DNA of 64,000 bases from NCBI RefSeq assembly GCF_030409635.1, contig NZ_JAUFQF010000001.1, forward strand, positions 1,116,001 to 1,180,000. Direction: 5' to 3'. This DNA comes from Vibrio agarivorans. Its GTDB lineage: Bacteria; Pseudomonadota; Gammaproteobacteria; Enterobacterales; Vibrionaceae. The notes beneath the pieces were generated by a model. That model was not told the DNA's origin. It did not search any database and was given only the letters and a program-made list of their open reading frames with translations. Every line of letters begins with the position of its first letter. Positions within the stretch are counted from its first letter, which is position 1. Made by a program: the position numbers and the translations under genes. Below are positions 17,065-25,674 of this stretch, one piece after another.

Positions 17065-17424
17065 ATGCCAGACAGTAAACCACTCAACACCCCCAAAGAA
17101 AACGCTCCTCTCGACTATCGCTTCTCTCTTGCCAATGAACGTACATACCTAGCCTGGGTGAGAACGGCTTTGGCATTAGTCGCAGCGGCTATTGGTATTG
17201 ACCAGCTCACCCCTGACCTTGCAGAGCCTGCTGTTCGAATCGCGCTATCAACATGCTTATGCCTGCTTGCCGGCACCATTGCCGTATATTCCTACTTAAG
17301 ATGGCAAAACAATGAAAATGCGATGATAAATCAAGTGCCATTAGTTCGGAATAAACTCAACATTATTATCAGCGTAGTGTTACTTACGCTCATATTCACC
17401 ATTATTACCTTGATCCTGTATTGA
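17065..17424 (+). CDS. DUF202 (YidH-like) inner-membrane protein
   Basis: 119 residues. A hydrophilic start with the conserved DUF202 signature LANERTYLAWVRTALAL (about residues 22-38) is followed by three membrane segments. DUF202 proteins have no established biochemical function. In E. coli the homologues YidG/YidH are encoded beside the YidJ sulfatase and the YidF sulfatase-activator-like protein, so placement of a DUF202 gene inside this sulfatase-containing locus is a repeated association worth noting. The gene follows GH16 no. 3 by about 120 bases on the same strand and might be co-transcribed. It faces the GH127 gene, with a terminator between them. Confidence 0.82.
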   Translation: MPDSKPLNTPKENAPLDYRFSLANERTYLAWVRTALALVAAAIGIDQLTPDLAEPAVRIALSTCLCLLAGTIAVYSYLRWQNNENAMINQVPLVRNKLNIIISVVLLTLIFTIITLILY

Positions 17425-17625
17425 CCCCTTCCTATTTAGCAAGCGCTCAGTTAATGGCATCACCACGCAGTCCAAGGTCGCATAGATACATCAAAGATAC
17501 ATGCTAAATAATCAGCAAACTCTATCGCTCAAAGCGCTTGTCGTCTCTCACTTGGCCACTACTAATTGTGGCCAAGGCACCATTTTTCAATTCTCTTTAG
17601 AGGCAGAGCACTGTATGACAGGCAA

Positions 17626-17654
17626 TAAAAAAGGACCTGAGTAAATCAGGTCCT
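17626..17654 (-). terminator. Rho-independent terminator of the GH127 gene
   Basis: Perfect 9-bp stem AGGACCTGA / TCAGGTCCT with a 5-base loop. On the minus strand it runs into six T residues, 57 bases beyond the GH127 stop. Confidence 0.9.
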
Positions 17655-17710
17655 AAACGAGTTGCCAGTATGAAGCATGAAAATAACCGGCTACCTTGGG
17701 AGGGTGTTCT

Positions 17711-19594
17711 TTAGCCTCTTGGGAACCAAATACTCATATCTTGCTCCTCTCTATTCGCCCAAGCAAAGTAAGGGATAAGTCGAACATTTACCTTCTTGTG
17801 CAGGTCTGGCGTAACTTTAAAGTATAAGGTGTCTTGCGTTGGACGTACATCCATTTGGGTCGTCAAACCTATCATATCGTAGGGGAGATCTTTGATGGTT
17901 TGCTCTTCAAATTTTGCGTCAATCGGCATAACGAGGTCATCAATTGTGTATTGTTCACTGTCTATGTCTGAACCTTCTAAGCAGTACACAACAGGACCAC
18001 GCTTAACCGCCACCATGCCATTACTCTGCTCGAGCATAGGATTCGCACCATACAGCTCGACTTTCATTGGTAGCACGATATCAATTTGCTCACCTGATTT
18101 GACAGTTTGCTTCTTCATGCCTGAATTCGTCGCCACGCCATTAACGGTTGCACTATCACACCAAGCCGGGATTCGGTAAGTAAGCTCAAAGCCATCTGCT
18201 GGGGCATCCAAAACCTTAATTGTGACAGACTCTGTCCAAGGATAATTGGTGTCTATAGCCACTTTAACTGTATCACCGCTTGTAAGCTCAGTTTCGATTT
18301 CACTGCCTGCAAACAAGTTAATCGCTATTCCCTGCTCATTTTTAGAGTAGATAAATTTTGGCATCCCCGTGTATGTGCGAAGCAGTTGAGGAGGACAACA
18401 CCAACAGTCAAACGTGAAGAAACGTTGGTTAGGCACATGAGAAAACTGCTCAAACGTTGGCTCAATGTGGTGATCTCGACGATGTGCACCTGGGTTTGCA
18501 TAAAAATAACGTTTCATGTCTAAGCTAGAGCCAGAAATGCCAGAGTTGAACATGATCGTTTCGAACCAATCACCAAACTCCGCTTCACCTGTTACATTAA
18601 GCATGCGTTTCGCCCACATTGCGCCCGCGATATTGGCACACGTTTCGTTGTATGCAACACGGTGTGGCAGGTTATATTCTGAAGTAAATGCTTCGTATAC
18701 GCGGTCACCTCGGTCAGAGATACCTACGTACTGAGGGCCCAATGCACCAGTGATATAGATACGACGCTTAACGAGATCTTTCCAGATGCGTGTGACTGAA
18801 TTCAATAGCGCAGGCTCTTCAGTGTGGGAGTAAACATCCGTTGCACCCGCATACAGATACGCGCCAGTTACCGCGTGACCAACAGCCTGAGTTTCTTCTC
18901 TCAACGGTGTTCTGTTTTGCGAGCAGTCTTTACCAGAGTGCGTTTCACTCGCGGCTTCTAACTTTCTACCACGCATCGATACAAATATATCTGCCAGCTC
19001 TAGGTAGCGATCATTGCCCGTTGTTCTATAAAGATCGACTAGACCCATGATTTGGCTTGGGTTAAAGCCAAAGTTTGCTAACTCATAAGGCTGTGGAGAG
19101 AATAAGTCCCATAGATAGTCTGCATTTTTGATGGCCACTTTCAGCAAACGGTCATCCCCCGTTGCTTCAAAGTGAACACAACCTAATGTATGCAAATGTC
19201 CCATGTTGTAGAGTTCGTGAACTTCAATGTCCACCCAACGCTCCACATCGGTGAGAAGTGTTTGCGTACCGATGTATCCGTCTTCTTCTAGGCTCGCTTC
19301 AATCCATGGGATGTATTTATTAATGACATCTAAGATACGATCATCTTTGGTCGTTGCATATTGGTTACAACAGCCTTCAAGGAATTTGTAACAGTCACCA
19401 TCTGACCAATAATTGTCATGAAACTTGCCGTCGACTTCTCCAGCAGCGATACCGAAGTTCAATAGACGTGCAGCATTGGTTTCATTGAGTAAAGCGGCTT
19501 CGAGGTTGTAGATGATTTCCATGTAGTTTTCGACACGATTTGCCCAAAACCCGCTCGTGAGTTTAGCCTCACCTGTTTTTATGTTAGAAAACAT
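17711..19594 (-). CDS. GH127-family glycosidase, probable alpha-1,3-(3,6-anhydro)-D-galactosidase
   Basis: 627 residues, no signal peptide, so cytoplasmic. An (alpha/alpha)6-barrel of GH127 type (DUF1680), with conserved blocks such as DNYWSDGDCYKFLEG and EETQAVGHAVTGAYLYAG. The zinc-cysteine active site known from the GH127 beta-L-arabinofuranosidase HypBA1 is visible: E317-T-C319 and the vicinal pair C399-C400 before PPQLLR, one Cys acting as nucleophile and the Glu as acid/base. GH127 and GH129 members from Zobellia carrageenan loci have been shown to release 3,6-anhydro-D-galactose from the non-reducing end of neocarra-oligosaccharides. Next to carrageenase-type GH16 genes and anhydrosugar genes that is the best guess here; L-arabinofuranosidase activity is the alternative. 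It is a single-gene unit with its own terminator. Confidence 0.83.
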   Translation of the reverse strand: MFSNIKTGEAKLTSGFWANRVENYMEIIYNLEAALLNETNAARLLNFGIAAGEVDGKFHDNYWSDGDCYKFLEGCCNQYATTKDDRILDVINKYIPWIEASLEEDGYIGTQTLLTDVERWVDIEVHELYNMGHLHTLGCVHFEATGDDRLLKVAIKNADYLWDLFSPQPYELANFGFNPSQIMGLVDLYRTTGNDRYLELADIFVSMRGRKLEAASETHSGKDCSQNRTPLREETQAVGHAVTGAYLYAGATDVYSHTEEPALLNSVTRIWKDLVKRRIYITGALGPQYVGISDRGDRVYEAFTSEYNLPHRVAYNETCANIAGAMWAKRMLNVTGEAEFGDWFETIMFNSGISGSSLDMKRYFYANPGAHRRDHHIEPTFEQFSHVPNQRFFTFDCWCCPPQLLRTYTGMPKFIYSKNEQGIAINLFAGSEIETELTSGDTVKVAIDTNYPWTESVTIKVLDAPADGFELTYRIPAWCDSATVNGVATNSGMKKQTVKSGEQIDIVLPMKVELYGANPMLEQSNGMVAVKRGPVVYCLEGSDIDSEQYTIDDLVMPIDAKFEEQTIKDLPYDMIGLTTQMDVRPTQDTLYFKVTPDLHKKVNVRLIPYFAWANREEQDMSIWFPRG

Positions 19595-20027
19595 GCTTAA
19601 TCCTTCAATGTTTTTATTTGGAACGAACTGAATCTCTCACTGAGTTACACGAAACCTAATTACTAGATTGAACCTATAATAATTAGCCCCTACAACTTTA
19701 ACCAAAATATAAAACCAACATCGATAGCTATTTCTTTCGACGATTATGTGAAGATAAGTAACACTCACATCATTATTCTGTGCTAAGGCTAGAAACTCAA
19801 GTGTAAATACATATCAAACAGTAATTTAACAAACCACCCAACAATTAAACTTTTACTTAAATGGGTTACTACTCGTTGATTAGTTTTCATTTTTACCATT
19901 AACCGATTAATATTCCGTGAACCAAGTCACACCAAATATTAATCGGTAAAACTGTCCCGTATTATGGAATTGTTTTCTCACATATATGTAAAACGCTGCA
20001 CTGCCTCTATGCTTTAGTTCACTACCG
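19595..20027. other. 433-base gene-free region upstream of GH127
   Basis: AT-rich spacer between two minus-strand genes. Besides one degenerate operator-like palindrome at 19955-19969, no convincing coding frame or strong hairpin was found. It presumably holds the GH127 promoter and the end of the permease transcript. Confidence 0.5.
19955..19969. promoter_or_regulatory. Degenerate operator-like site far upstream of GH127
   Basis: TCCCG TATTA TGGAA matches the locus palindrome at eight of ten arm positions. It lies 361 bases from the GH127 start, further than the other sites, so its relevance is uncertain. Confidence 0.3.
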
Positions 20028-20840
20028 CTAACCTACAAATACAAACATGACCAAGCTAATGCTGATCACCGCTAAGGTAATTGCATAGATCGCTCGTGTC
20101 GTTAGCCTTTTCAGTACCCATGCAGACAAAGGTACACCAACGAATGAACCAACAACAAACCAAATCGCAGTCGCACTATCCGCTTGTCCGCCTTTCGCAT
20201 AGCCGATCGCGGCTGTCGCGGATAAGAAGAGCGCAAGGACAACGGATGAACCGATAGATTTTTTGATATCTAGTTTAAGAACATTGTTCAACACGGGTAG
20301 CAGCAGTACACCCCCACCGACCCCTGTAGAACCGAGTACCGAGCCACAAAACATGCCAGACAATACCGCTTTACCAGGTTTGACTGAATGATGACTTTCT
20401 ACCATAGCACTCGCCCCAGTTTTCTTGGCACCATAAACAACTGACATCAGTGACCCTACCATCACCACTATTACTAACGTTGAGATGAGGGATTGTGTTA
20501 TCTCTGCATAAGTTGGGTGTTGATTAAAATGCACAACTATTTGCGTCACTAACACCGTAATAGGCACGGCTCCGATAAATAATAGCCCCACTTGACGCCA
20601 TGAAACGTTGCTTGCCTTAACATGAACAATCGACGCATTAATTTTTACCATGGCAGAAATTAAGCTTGCCGTGCCCACCGCCAAGACGGTCGACATGCCG
20701 CAAAAGAGTTGCAGCATAGGTATTAGTAATACCCCTCCTCCTACCCCTGTTAAACCTAAACAAAAACCAAAAATCCCACCTAGTAGGATTTTTAATAAAA
20801 TGAATTCCGTTAGAACTAACTCGGCCATTATATTGGACAT
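20028..20840 (-). CDS. TSUP-family (TauE/SafE) membrane permease, probable sulfite/sulfate exporter
   Basis: 270 residues with about eight membrane segments and the two Gly-rich TSUP repeats: FCLGLTGVGGGVLLIPML near the N-terminus and GSVLGSTGVGGGVLLLPVL in the second half. TSUP proteins move sulfite, sulfonates or other sulfur-containing anions across the inner membrane. In this locus it could expel the sulfate or a derived oxyanion released when carrageenan oligosaccharides are desulfated in the cytoplasm (inference from context). It is divergent from the Crp/Fnr-type regulator gene at 20975, with a ~130-base shared promoter region. ATG 20840 and an internal ATG at 20828 are both possible starts. 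Confidence 0.82.
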   Translation of the reverse strand: MSNIMAELVLTEFILLKILLGGIFGFCLGLTGVGGGVLLIPMLQLFCGMSTVLAVGTASLISAMVKINASIVHVKASNVSWRQVGLLFIGAVPITVLVTQIVVHFNQHPTYAEITQSLISTLVIVVMVGSLMSVVYGAKKTGASAMVESHHSVKPGKAVLSGMFCGSVLGSTGVGGGVLLLPVLNNVLKLDIKKSIGSSVVLALFLSATAAIGYAKGGQADSATAIWFVVGSFVGVPLSAWVLKRLTTRAIYAITLAVISISLVMFVFVG

Positions 20841-20974
20841 TATATCTACCTTTAATTACGCAATATTGTAAACGTTACCATGGGTAGATAGTAATACTGA
20901 ACTCAGTTCAAATTTTATAGCTCAGACCATATTCAAAGTGAAATAGTGACGATAGTATTTAATACTCAATTGAG

Positions 20975-21619
20975 ATGTGCTTTATGATAAATATAAAAGA
21001 TAACAATCAACACTCATTGACCTTTGGTCGGTACGACAAAAGAGAGGCGATCTATCAGAGCGGAACACCATCAAGTGGTGTCTATTATGTCGACACCGGA
21101 TTGGTTGGCCTTTATCAAGTATCAGAGACAGGTAAAGAATCTCTTTTACGTATCTATGGGCCTGGCTCCTACTTCGGTTATCGCTCTCTGTTTACCAACC
21201 AAAACTACCCTGCAACGGCAAGGGCTATGCTCAAAAGCACGGTGGTTCATACACCAGTCAATAACTTTAAAGAACTTGATAGGCACTCGAGTGAACTTGC
21301 AAGCAGACTGATGAAAGAGGTGTGTTATGAACTCGGTGAAGCCGAAAAGCGCTTAATGCAATTTACTGCCTTCAGTGCTAAGAAGCGAATACTCGATTCC
21401 ATCTTGTACGTCTTCGACCTCTACCCCAACTACCCATGGACATATCGTGAGATCAGTGAATACAGTGGCACCGACATCAGCACCGTCATTCGATACTGTA
21501 AGAAACTGAAAGAGCTCGGTTATCTCATAAAGGACAGCAGAAAACCTGTGCCGGTTGATCTACCCCAGCTTGAACATTACAAAGAGAGTTTGCTGCAAAA
21601 CTCGCTGTCATCAGATTAG
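20975..21619 (+). CDS. Crp/Fnr-family transcriptional regulator
   Basis: 214 residues (211 if the ATG at 20984 is used). The N-terminal half is a cyclic-nucleotide-binding-type beta-barrel (about 12-115; GPGSYFGYRSLF block), and the C-terminal part a winged helix with YREISEYSGTDISTVIRYCKKLKELG as the recognition region. The phosphate-binding cassette residues of true CRP (GE..R) are not clearly present and the Fnr cysteine cluster is absent, so the ligand is unknown. It is divergent from the TSUP permease and lies 55 bases upstream of the sulfatase-maturase gene on the same strand, suggesting it governs sulfur handling or maturase expression. Confidence 0.85.
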   Translation: MCFMINIKDNNQHSLTFGRYDKREAIYQSGTPSSGVYYVDTGLVGLYQVSETGKESLLRIYGPGSYFGYRSLFTNQNYPATARAMLKSTVVHTPVNNFKELDRHSSELASRLMKEVCYELGEAEKRLMQFTAFSAKKRILDSILYVFDLYPNYPWTYREISEYSGTDISTVIRYCKKLKELGYLIKDSRKPVPVDLPQLEHYKESLLQNSLSSD

Positions 21620-21674
21620 AGTAATGTCGATTCACCCACATTCATTATTATCAAATTCGACAAATAGGATACCT

Positions 21675-22901
21675 ATGGTTCAAGTCAATCAATGTCACGT
21701 TATGGCCAAACCTTCCGGCTCAGTCTGCAACATAGACTGTGAGTACTGTTTTTATCTGGAAAAAGAGCAGCTTTACCCAGAGAGACAAGCGAATTGGCGT
21801 ATGTCTGACGATACATTAGAACGATTCATCCAACAGTATATTGAAGCGCAAAGCGGGCCTACCGTTGAGTTCGCATGGCAAGGTGGCGAACCGACTCTCC
21901 TTGGATTAGATTTTTACCAACGTGTGGTTGAACTTTGCGCCCAACATGCTCAAGGAAAACAGATTTATCACTCCTTTCAAACCAATGGCCTGTTGATTGA
22001 CGACAAATGGTGTGAGTTTTTCAAGCATCATAATATTTTGGTCGGTATCTCTATCGATGGTCCACAGCATCTTCACGATCAATACCGCGTCACACGCAGC
22101 AAAAAAGGCACACACGCAAAAGTGATGCAGGCGATCGAGCTGCTTAAGAAGCATCGCATTGAGTTCAACACCCTTACGGTTGTCAGTTCTGGTAATGCAA
22201 ATTCACCGCTAGAAGTCTATGAGTTTCTCAAATCTATAGGCTCCAAATACATCCAATTTATTCCACTGGTCGAACGCCTGTCTACTGACGACAATCAATG
22301 GCGGTTAGATCTCGCCTCACCAAATGATCACTCAAAAACGGTCACTTCATGGTCGGTATCCCCGCGAGCTTATGGCGATTTTCTTGTGACTATTTTTAAA
22401 GATTGGATAACCAAAGATGTCGGATCGACGTTTGTTCAAACATTCGACTCGACGCTTGCAAGCTGGCTCAATCAGCCAGCGGGTATCTGCACATTTGCTG
22501 CAGAGTGTGGCCACTCCTTTGCCTTAGAGTCCAACGGAGACCTTTATCAATGTGACCACTACGTCTACCCTGAATACAAACTTGGCAATATTCATCAGAC
22601 AACCATCGAAATCATGAATAACAGTCCAAAAGCGGTTCAATTCAGTCGTGCGAAATCTTCCTCTCTAAATAGCAAGTGTAATGCATGTCGCTTCAAATTT
22701 GCGTGTCATGGTGGATGCCCGAAGCATCGCTTTATCACAACAAATACTGGTCAACACCACAACTATTTGTGCGAGGGTTACTTTGAGTTTTTCAAGCAGT
22801 CAGAGAAAGCGATGATGATCATGGCGAGGCTACTAGAGCATCGCCGTCCTGCTACCGAAATTATGACGCTGTCAGAAGAAGTTGACTTATTTACTGAATA
22901 A
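21675..22901 (+). CDS. Radical SAM anaerobic sulfatase-maturating enzyme (anSME)
   Basis: 408 residues from ATG 21675 (AGGAT just upstream; the longer frame overlaps the preceding gene). The radical SAM cluster motif is C18-X3-C22-X2-C25 (CNIDCEYC), followed by AWQGGEPTLLG and ISIDGP motifs. The C-terminal third is a SPASM region with many cysteines (CTFAAECGHSF, YQCDHYVYP, CNACRFKFACHGGCPKH, LCEGY) that bind two auxiliary Fe4S4 clusters. Such enzymes convert the active-site Cys or Ser of sulfatases to formylglycine in the cytoplasm without oxygen. Its client is almost certainly the Cys-type sulfatase at 12046-13578, the only sulfatase visible in the window. It is probably in one transcript with the Crp/Fnr gene 55 bases upstream. 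Confidence 0.92.
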   Translation: MVQVNQCHVMAKPSGSVCNIDCEYCFYLEKEQLYPERQANWRMSDDTLERFIQQYIEAQSGPTVEFAWQGGEPTLLGLDFYQRVVELCAQHAQGKQIYHSFQTNGLLIDDKWCEFFKHHNILVGISIDGPQHLHDQYRVTRSKKGTHAKVMQAIELLKKHRIEFNTLTVVSSGNANSPLEVYEFLKSIGSKYIQFIPLVERLSTDDNQWRLDLASPNDHSKTVTSWSVSPRAYGDFLVTIFKDWITKDVGSTFVQTFDSTLASWLNQPAGICTFAAECGHSFALESNGDLYQCDHYVYPEYKLGNIHQTTIEIMNNSPKAVQFSRAKSSSLNSKCNACRFKFACHGGCPKHRFITTNTGQHHNYLCEGYFEFFKQSEKAMMIMARLLEHRRPATEIMTLSEEVDLFTE

Positions 22902-22921
22902 AAGTTTTAACAGAAGGCAGA

Positions 22922-22936
22922 TTCCACAATATGGGA
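22922..22936. promoter_or_regulatory. Putative operator upstream of iclR-type gene
   Basis: TTCCA CAATA TGGGA, one mismatch from the locus palindrome, lies 140 bases before the IclR-family gene and 20 bases after the maturase stop. It suggests autoregulation. Confidence 0.55.
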
Positions 22937-23075
22937 AAAGTGTAACGAAATATATTAACTCTGCCGTTATCACAATTCTTTGGTTACGTTTCCACTAACA
23001 TATTGAGCATTCACGTAGTTATAGATTAAATCTATTCGCTTGCTTGATGTAACTGTCACCCTATAGGAAATCAAA

Positions 23076-23801
23076 ATGAATAATAATAGTGGGAATCAAT
23101 CACTCAACAAAGCCATCGACGTTGTCGATGCTGTGTCTGAAGGGCACCGACAACTCAAGGCTATCTGTGAGGCAACCTCTCTACCCAAGTCAACGGTGCA
23201 TCGTATTCTTCAAGGCCTTATCGACGCTCGCTATATCCGTGAAGTCAAAGGAATCGGTCTTGTACTTGGCACCAAAATGATTCAGCTCGGCAATAAAGCA
23301 CAAAAAGACATGCCTCTCAAAGAGATTGCTCACCCTATTCTGTCAGAGTTGGCTGAACAAACGATGGATACTGTTCATCTTGGCATTAAAGATGAGGATC
23401 ACATTTTTTATTTAGACAAGATCTCAGGTCAACGCCCAATAGAGCTTCGATCACGCATTGGCGATAGATTGCCTCTCGCCTCAACAGGAATTGGCAAATC
23501 GTTAATGATTGATATGCCACAAATGGAGTGGCAAAGGCTGATAAAAAAGAATGACAATATTGACTTACCAAGCATGCTCAAACGAATGTCAGCCTATTCT
23601 AAGCGTGATTACAGCTATGATTTAGAAGATAATGAAGAGTTAGTTCGCTGTGTCGCAGTGCCGATAAGAAATAAGTATGGCAATATTATTGCGGCGATGT
23701 CCGTTACCAGTATAAAGCCTTATATGCCAGACCAAAGAATGGAGCAACTTATTCCGGTACTAACCAGATACAGCAGAATGATTACCGACAGATTAAATTA
23801 A
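23076..23801 (+). CDS. IclR-family transcriptional regulator
   Basis: 241 residues. Residues ~8-70 form the IclR winged helix (LKAICEATSLPKSTVHRILQ recognition region); ~80-240 form the IclR effector domain, with the typical RIGDRLPLASTGIGKSLM stretch and a C-terminal RCVAVPIRNKYGNIIAAMSVT block. IclR proteins bind short palindromes and respond to a pathway intermediate such as a 2-keto-3-deoxy sugar acid (KdgR) or glyoxylate. This gene sits between the maturase and the anhydrosugar catabolic genes, and an imperfect copy of the TCCCA-N5-TGGGA palindrome precedes it, so it is the best candidate for the locus regulator, with KDGal or anhydrogalactonate a plausible effector (inference). Confidence 0.88.
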   Translation: MNNNSGNQSLNKAIDVVDAVSEGHRQLKAICEATSLPKSTVHRILQGLIDARYIREVKGIGLVLGTKMIQLGNKAQKDMPLKEIAHPILSELAEQTMDTVHLGIKDEDHIFYLDKISGQRPIELRSRIGDRLPLASTGIGKSLMIDMPQMEWQRLIKKNDNIDLPSMLKRMSAYSKRDYSYDLEDNEELVRCVAVPIRNKYGNIIAAMSVTSIKPYMPDQRMEQLIPVLTRYSRMITDRLN

Positions 23802-24020
23802 CCCCTCCTCGTTCAAGTATAAATCGCGTGGCTTAATTATATATTTAGGCCACCTATTTCCAAAATACCCCTTCATACTATCAATTATCATCACTTACGT
23901 TTATAACAGTTTATATACGTTAAATCGATAATGTAATTTTCAAATCCATATCCACCAACGATAGATTAATTGCCAAGAAAAAATAAAGCTTTGGCGACAT
24001 CCATTTATATTGAGCACAAG

Positions 24021-24049
24021 AAAAGGACCCATTGATATTAGGTCCTTTT
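24021..24049. terminator. Bidirectional terminator between iclR-type gene and the KDPGal aldolase gene
   Basis: Perfect 9-bp stem AAAAGGACC / GGTCCTTTT with an 11-base loop between convergent genes, giving T-runs on either strand. The rest of the 290-base gap shows no coding frame. Confidence 0.8.
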
Positions 24050-24091
24050 CTATTAACCACTACTTTATTGCATACTGTGTGAAGGCGATGA

Positions 24092-24730
24092 TTAGGCCAA
24101 GCTTGTGTACGTTTCTACAAACTGCTTCGCGTTACTTTTTATTTGTTCTAAGGTCATTTGAGGTTTGTATAACGCTGATCCCAAGCCAAAACCACTTACA
24201 CCGGCTTCTATCCAGGGCTGCATCGACTCAGCGGTTGGGCTTATCCCACCGACAGGCAAACATATCGTCTCTTCCGGCAACACAGATTTCAGTGCCTTAT
24301 ATCCATCTAAACCGATAACATCAGCAGGGAATAACTTGATGCCTGTTGCACCATGATTTAAAGCACTGAACGCCTCTGAAGGCGTAATCACACCAGGGAA
24401 GACACAACAATCGTGAATTCTCGCCAAGTCAATAACTTCCGGATTCACATTGGGCGTCACGATGAGCTTTGCACCAGTTTCTAATACGGCTTGGGCATCT
24501 TTAACATTAGTCACTGTGCCCGCACCGACAAGTGCTCTATCGGCCATGTTATCTACCAGAATTTGGATACTCTCCAACGCATTCGGGCTGTTTAGAGGCA
24601 CTTCAATAATGGTAAACCCTTGCTCGAGAAGTGCTTCTGCGACATCAAGTACATCACTCGGCTCTACACCACGAATAATCGCCACCAGTGGTACTTGATG
24701 ATCTTTATGAAAGGACGTCCATTTCTTCAT
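24092..24730 (-). CDS. dgoA: 2-keto-3-deoxy-6-phosphogalactonate (KDPGal) aldolase
   Basis: 212 residues, the usual length for class I KDPG/KDPGal aldolases. The Schiff-base lysine is K132 in GATGIKLFPAD and the general base is E43 in IIEVPLNSPN; the GAGTVTN and VGGISP blocks are also present. The wording EVPLNSP and KLFPADVIG resembles DgoA more than the KDPG aldolase Eda. The enzyme splits KDPGal to pyruvate and glyceraldehyde 3-phosphate. Its 5' end overlaps the 3' end of the kinase gene by 26 bases, and it is the last gene of a three-gene operon (cycloisomerase, kinase, aldolase) that would degrade 3,6-anhydro-D-galactonate. D-galactonate catabolism is the alternative role. Confidence 0.85.
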   Translation of the reverse strand: MKKWTSFHKDHQVPLVAIIRGVEPSDVLDVAEALLEQGFTIIEVPLNSPNALESIQILVDNMADRALVGAGTVTNVKDAQAVLETGAKLIVTPNVNPEVIDLARIHDCCVFPGVITPSEAFSALNHGATGIKLFPADVIGLDGYKALKSVLPEETICLPVGGISPTAESMQPWIEAGVSGFGLGSALYKPQMTLEQIKSNAKQFVETYTSLA

Positions 24731-25655
24731 GTTGTTGCTCCATTTGTAACTGCTTCATTCCCGCAATAAAACACTCTTCTCCATCTAATACTTGAGAGAT
24801 AAATCCCAACGCATTCAGAGCCATTTCGTATTTTTTGCTCAACTGATAACTACCAATTAGATTCAACGGCTCTTTACGGCAATTGATGTGCCCAATGATT
24901 GATTTCACCTCATGACCAATCAATAGCCCTGATAGATAGTCCAAAACATCATCATTGTTGAGTTGTTTAAACAAGCGATGTGTCCGCACCAAGAACAGTT
25001 GATTGGTTAGACTTTCAACGTTGCTCTCTTCAACCCCTTTCAAAAACGCAACAGAATCAAACTGTGCTTTACTGGGGCCTAAGTCTTTTCCAAGAATGGT
25101 ATGTTTAGAGAGTACTGAAAACATCTCACCAGTCATGTATGTAGAAAAACTTTGAATAACACCATCGGTGACATTAGCGTATTTACTGTGTGTTCCTGGC
25201 AGTACAGCATGAAAATTGACTTTACCCAAGAGCGCTTTAGCACCTATAAGCTGAACTTCCTCACCTCGCATAACATCAAACTGGCTTTGTTCATTTTTGT
25301 GTTTTATACCTGGATAAATGGTCGCCTTTGCGCCCCACTCAAGCTCAAACGAAAACGCTTTTTCTGTAATACCCTCAAAACTTGCTGGTGTCTTAACATA
25401 AGGCACATCATGCCACCCCTGCTGTGAACCAACCATCCCTGCCATCACAATAGGTAGTCGTTGATAATCAGTAATCCATTCGCTTAACACTTGCTTAAGC
25501 GCTTCAGAAAACTGTCCATTTTCAATAGAAAGTAAACCTATATGTTTTTCAATTCTCTCAATCTCTCGACCATCTTCGGTCATAGCAAAAGCACGGAAAT
25601 TGGTGGTGCCCCAATCAATAATTAACCATGCGGCCTCATTAAGCACATCTCCCAT
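24705..25655 (-). CDS. dgoK: 2-keto-3-deoxy-galactonate (KDGal) kinase
   Basis: 316 residues matching the DgoK family (a distinct fold group related to the actin/hexokinase superfamily): an N-terminal phosphate-binding strand WLIIDWGTTNFRAFAM, the MAGMVGSQQGW segment, and VLPGTHSKYANV with FSTYMTGEMFSVLSKHTIL in the middle. It phosphorylates KDGal at O6 with ATP in the cytoplasm to give the substrate of the aldolase, whose gene overlaps its end. Presence of DgoK rather than a KdgK-type kinase points to the galacto-configured intermediate produced from 3,6-anhydro-D-galactose, i.e. carrageenan rather than agar. It lies 19 bases downstream of the cycloisomerase gene. Confidence 0.88.
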   Translation of the reverse strand: MGDVLNEAAWLIIDWGTTNFRAFAMTEDGREIERIEKHIGLLSIENGQFSEALKQVLSEWITDYQRLPIVMAGMVGSQQGWHDVPYVKTPASFEGITEKAFSFELEWGAKATIYPGIKHKNEQSQFDVMRGEEVQLIGAKALLGKVNFHAVLPGTHSKYANVTDGVIQSFSTYMTGEMFSVLSKHTILGKDLGPSKAQFDSVAFLKGVEESNVESLTNQLFLVRTHRLFKQLNNDDVLDYLSGLLIGHEVKSIIGHINCRKEPLNLIGSYQLSKKYEMALNALGFISQVLDGEECFIAGMKQLQMEQQHEEMDVLS

Positions 25656-25674
25656 AATTTATCTCTCTTTAAAC

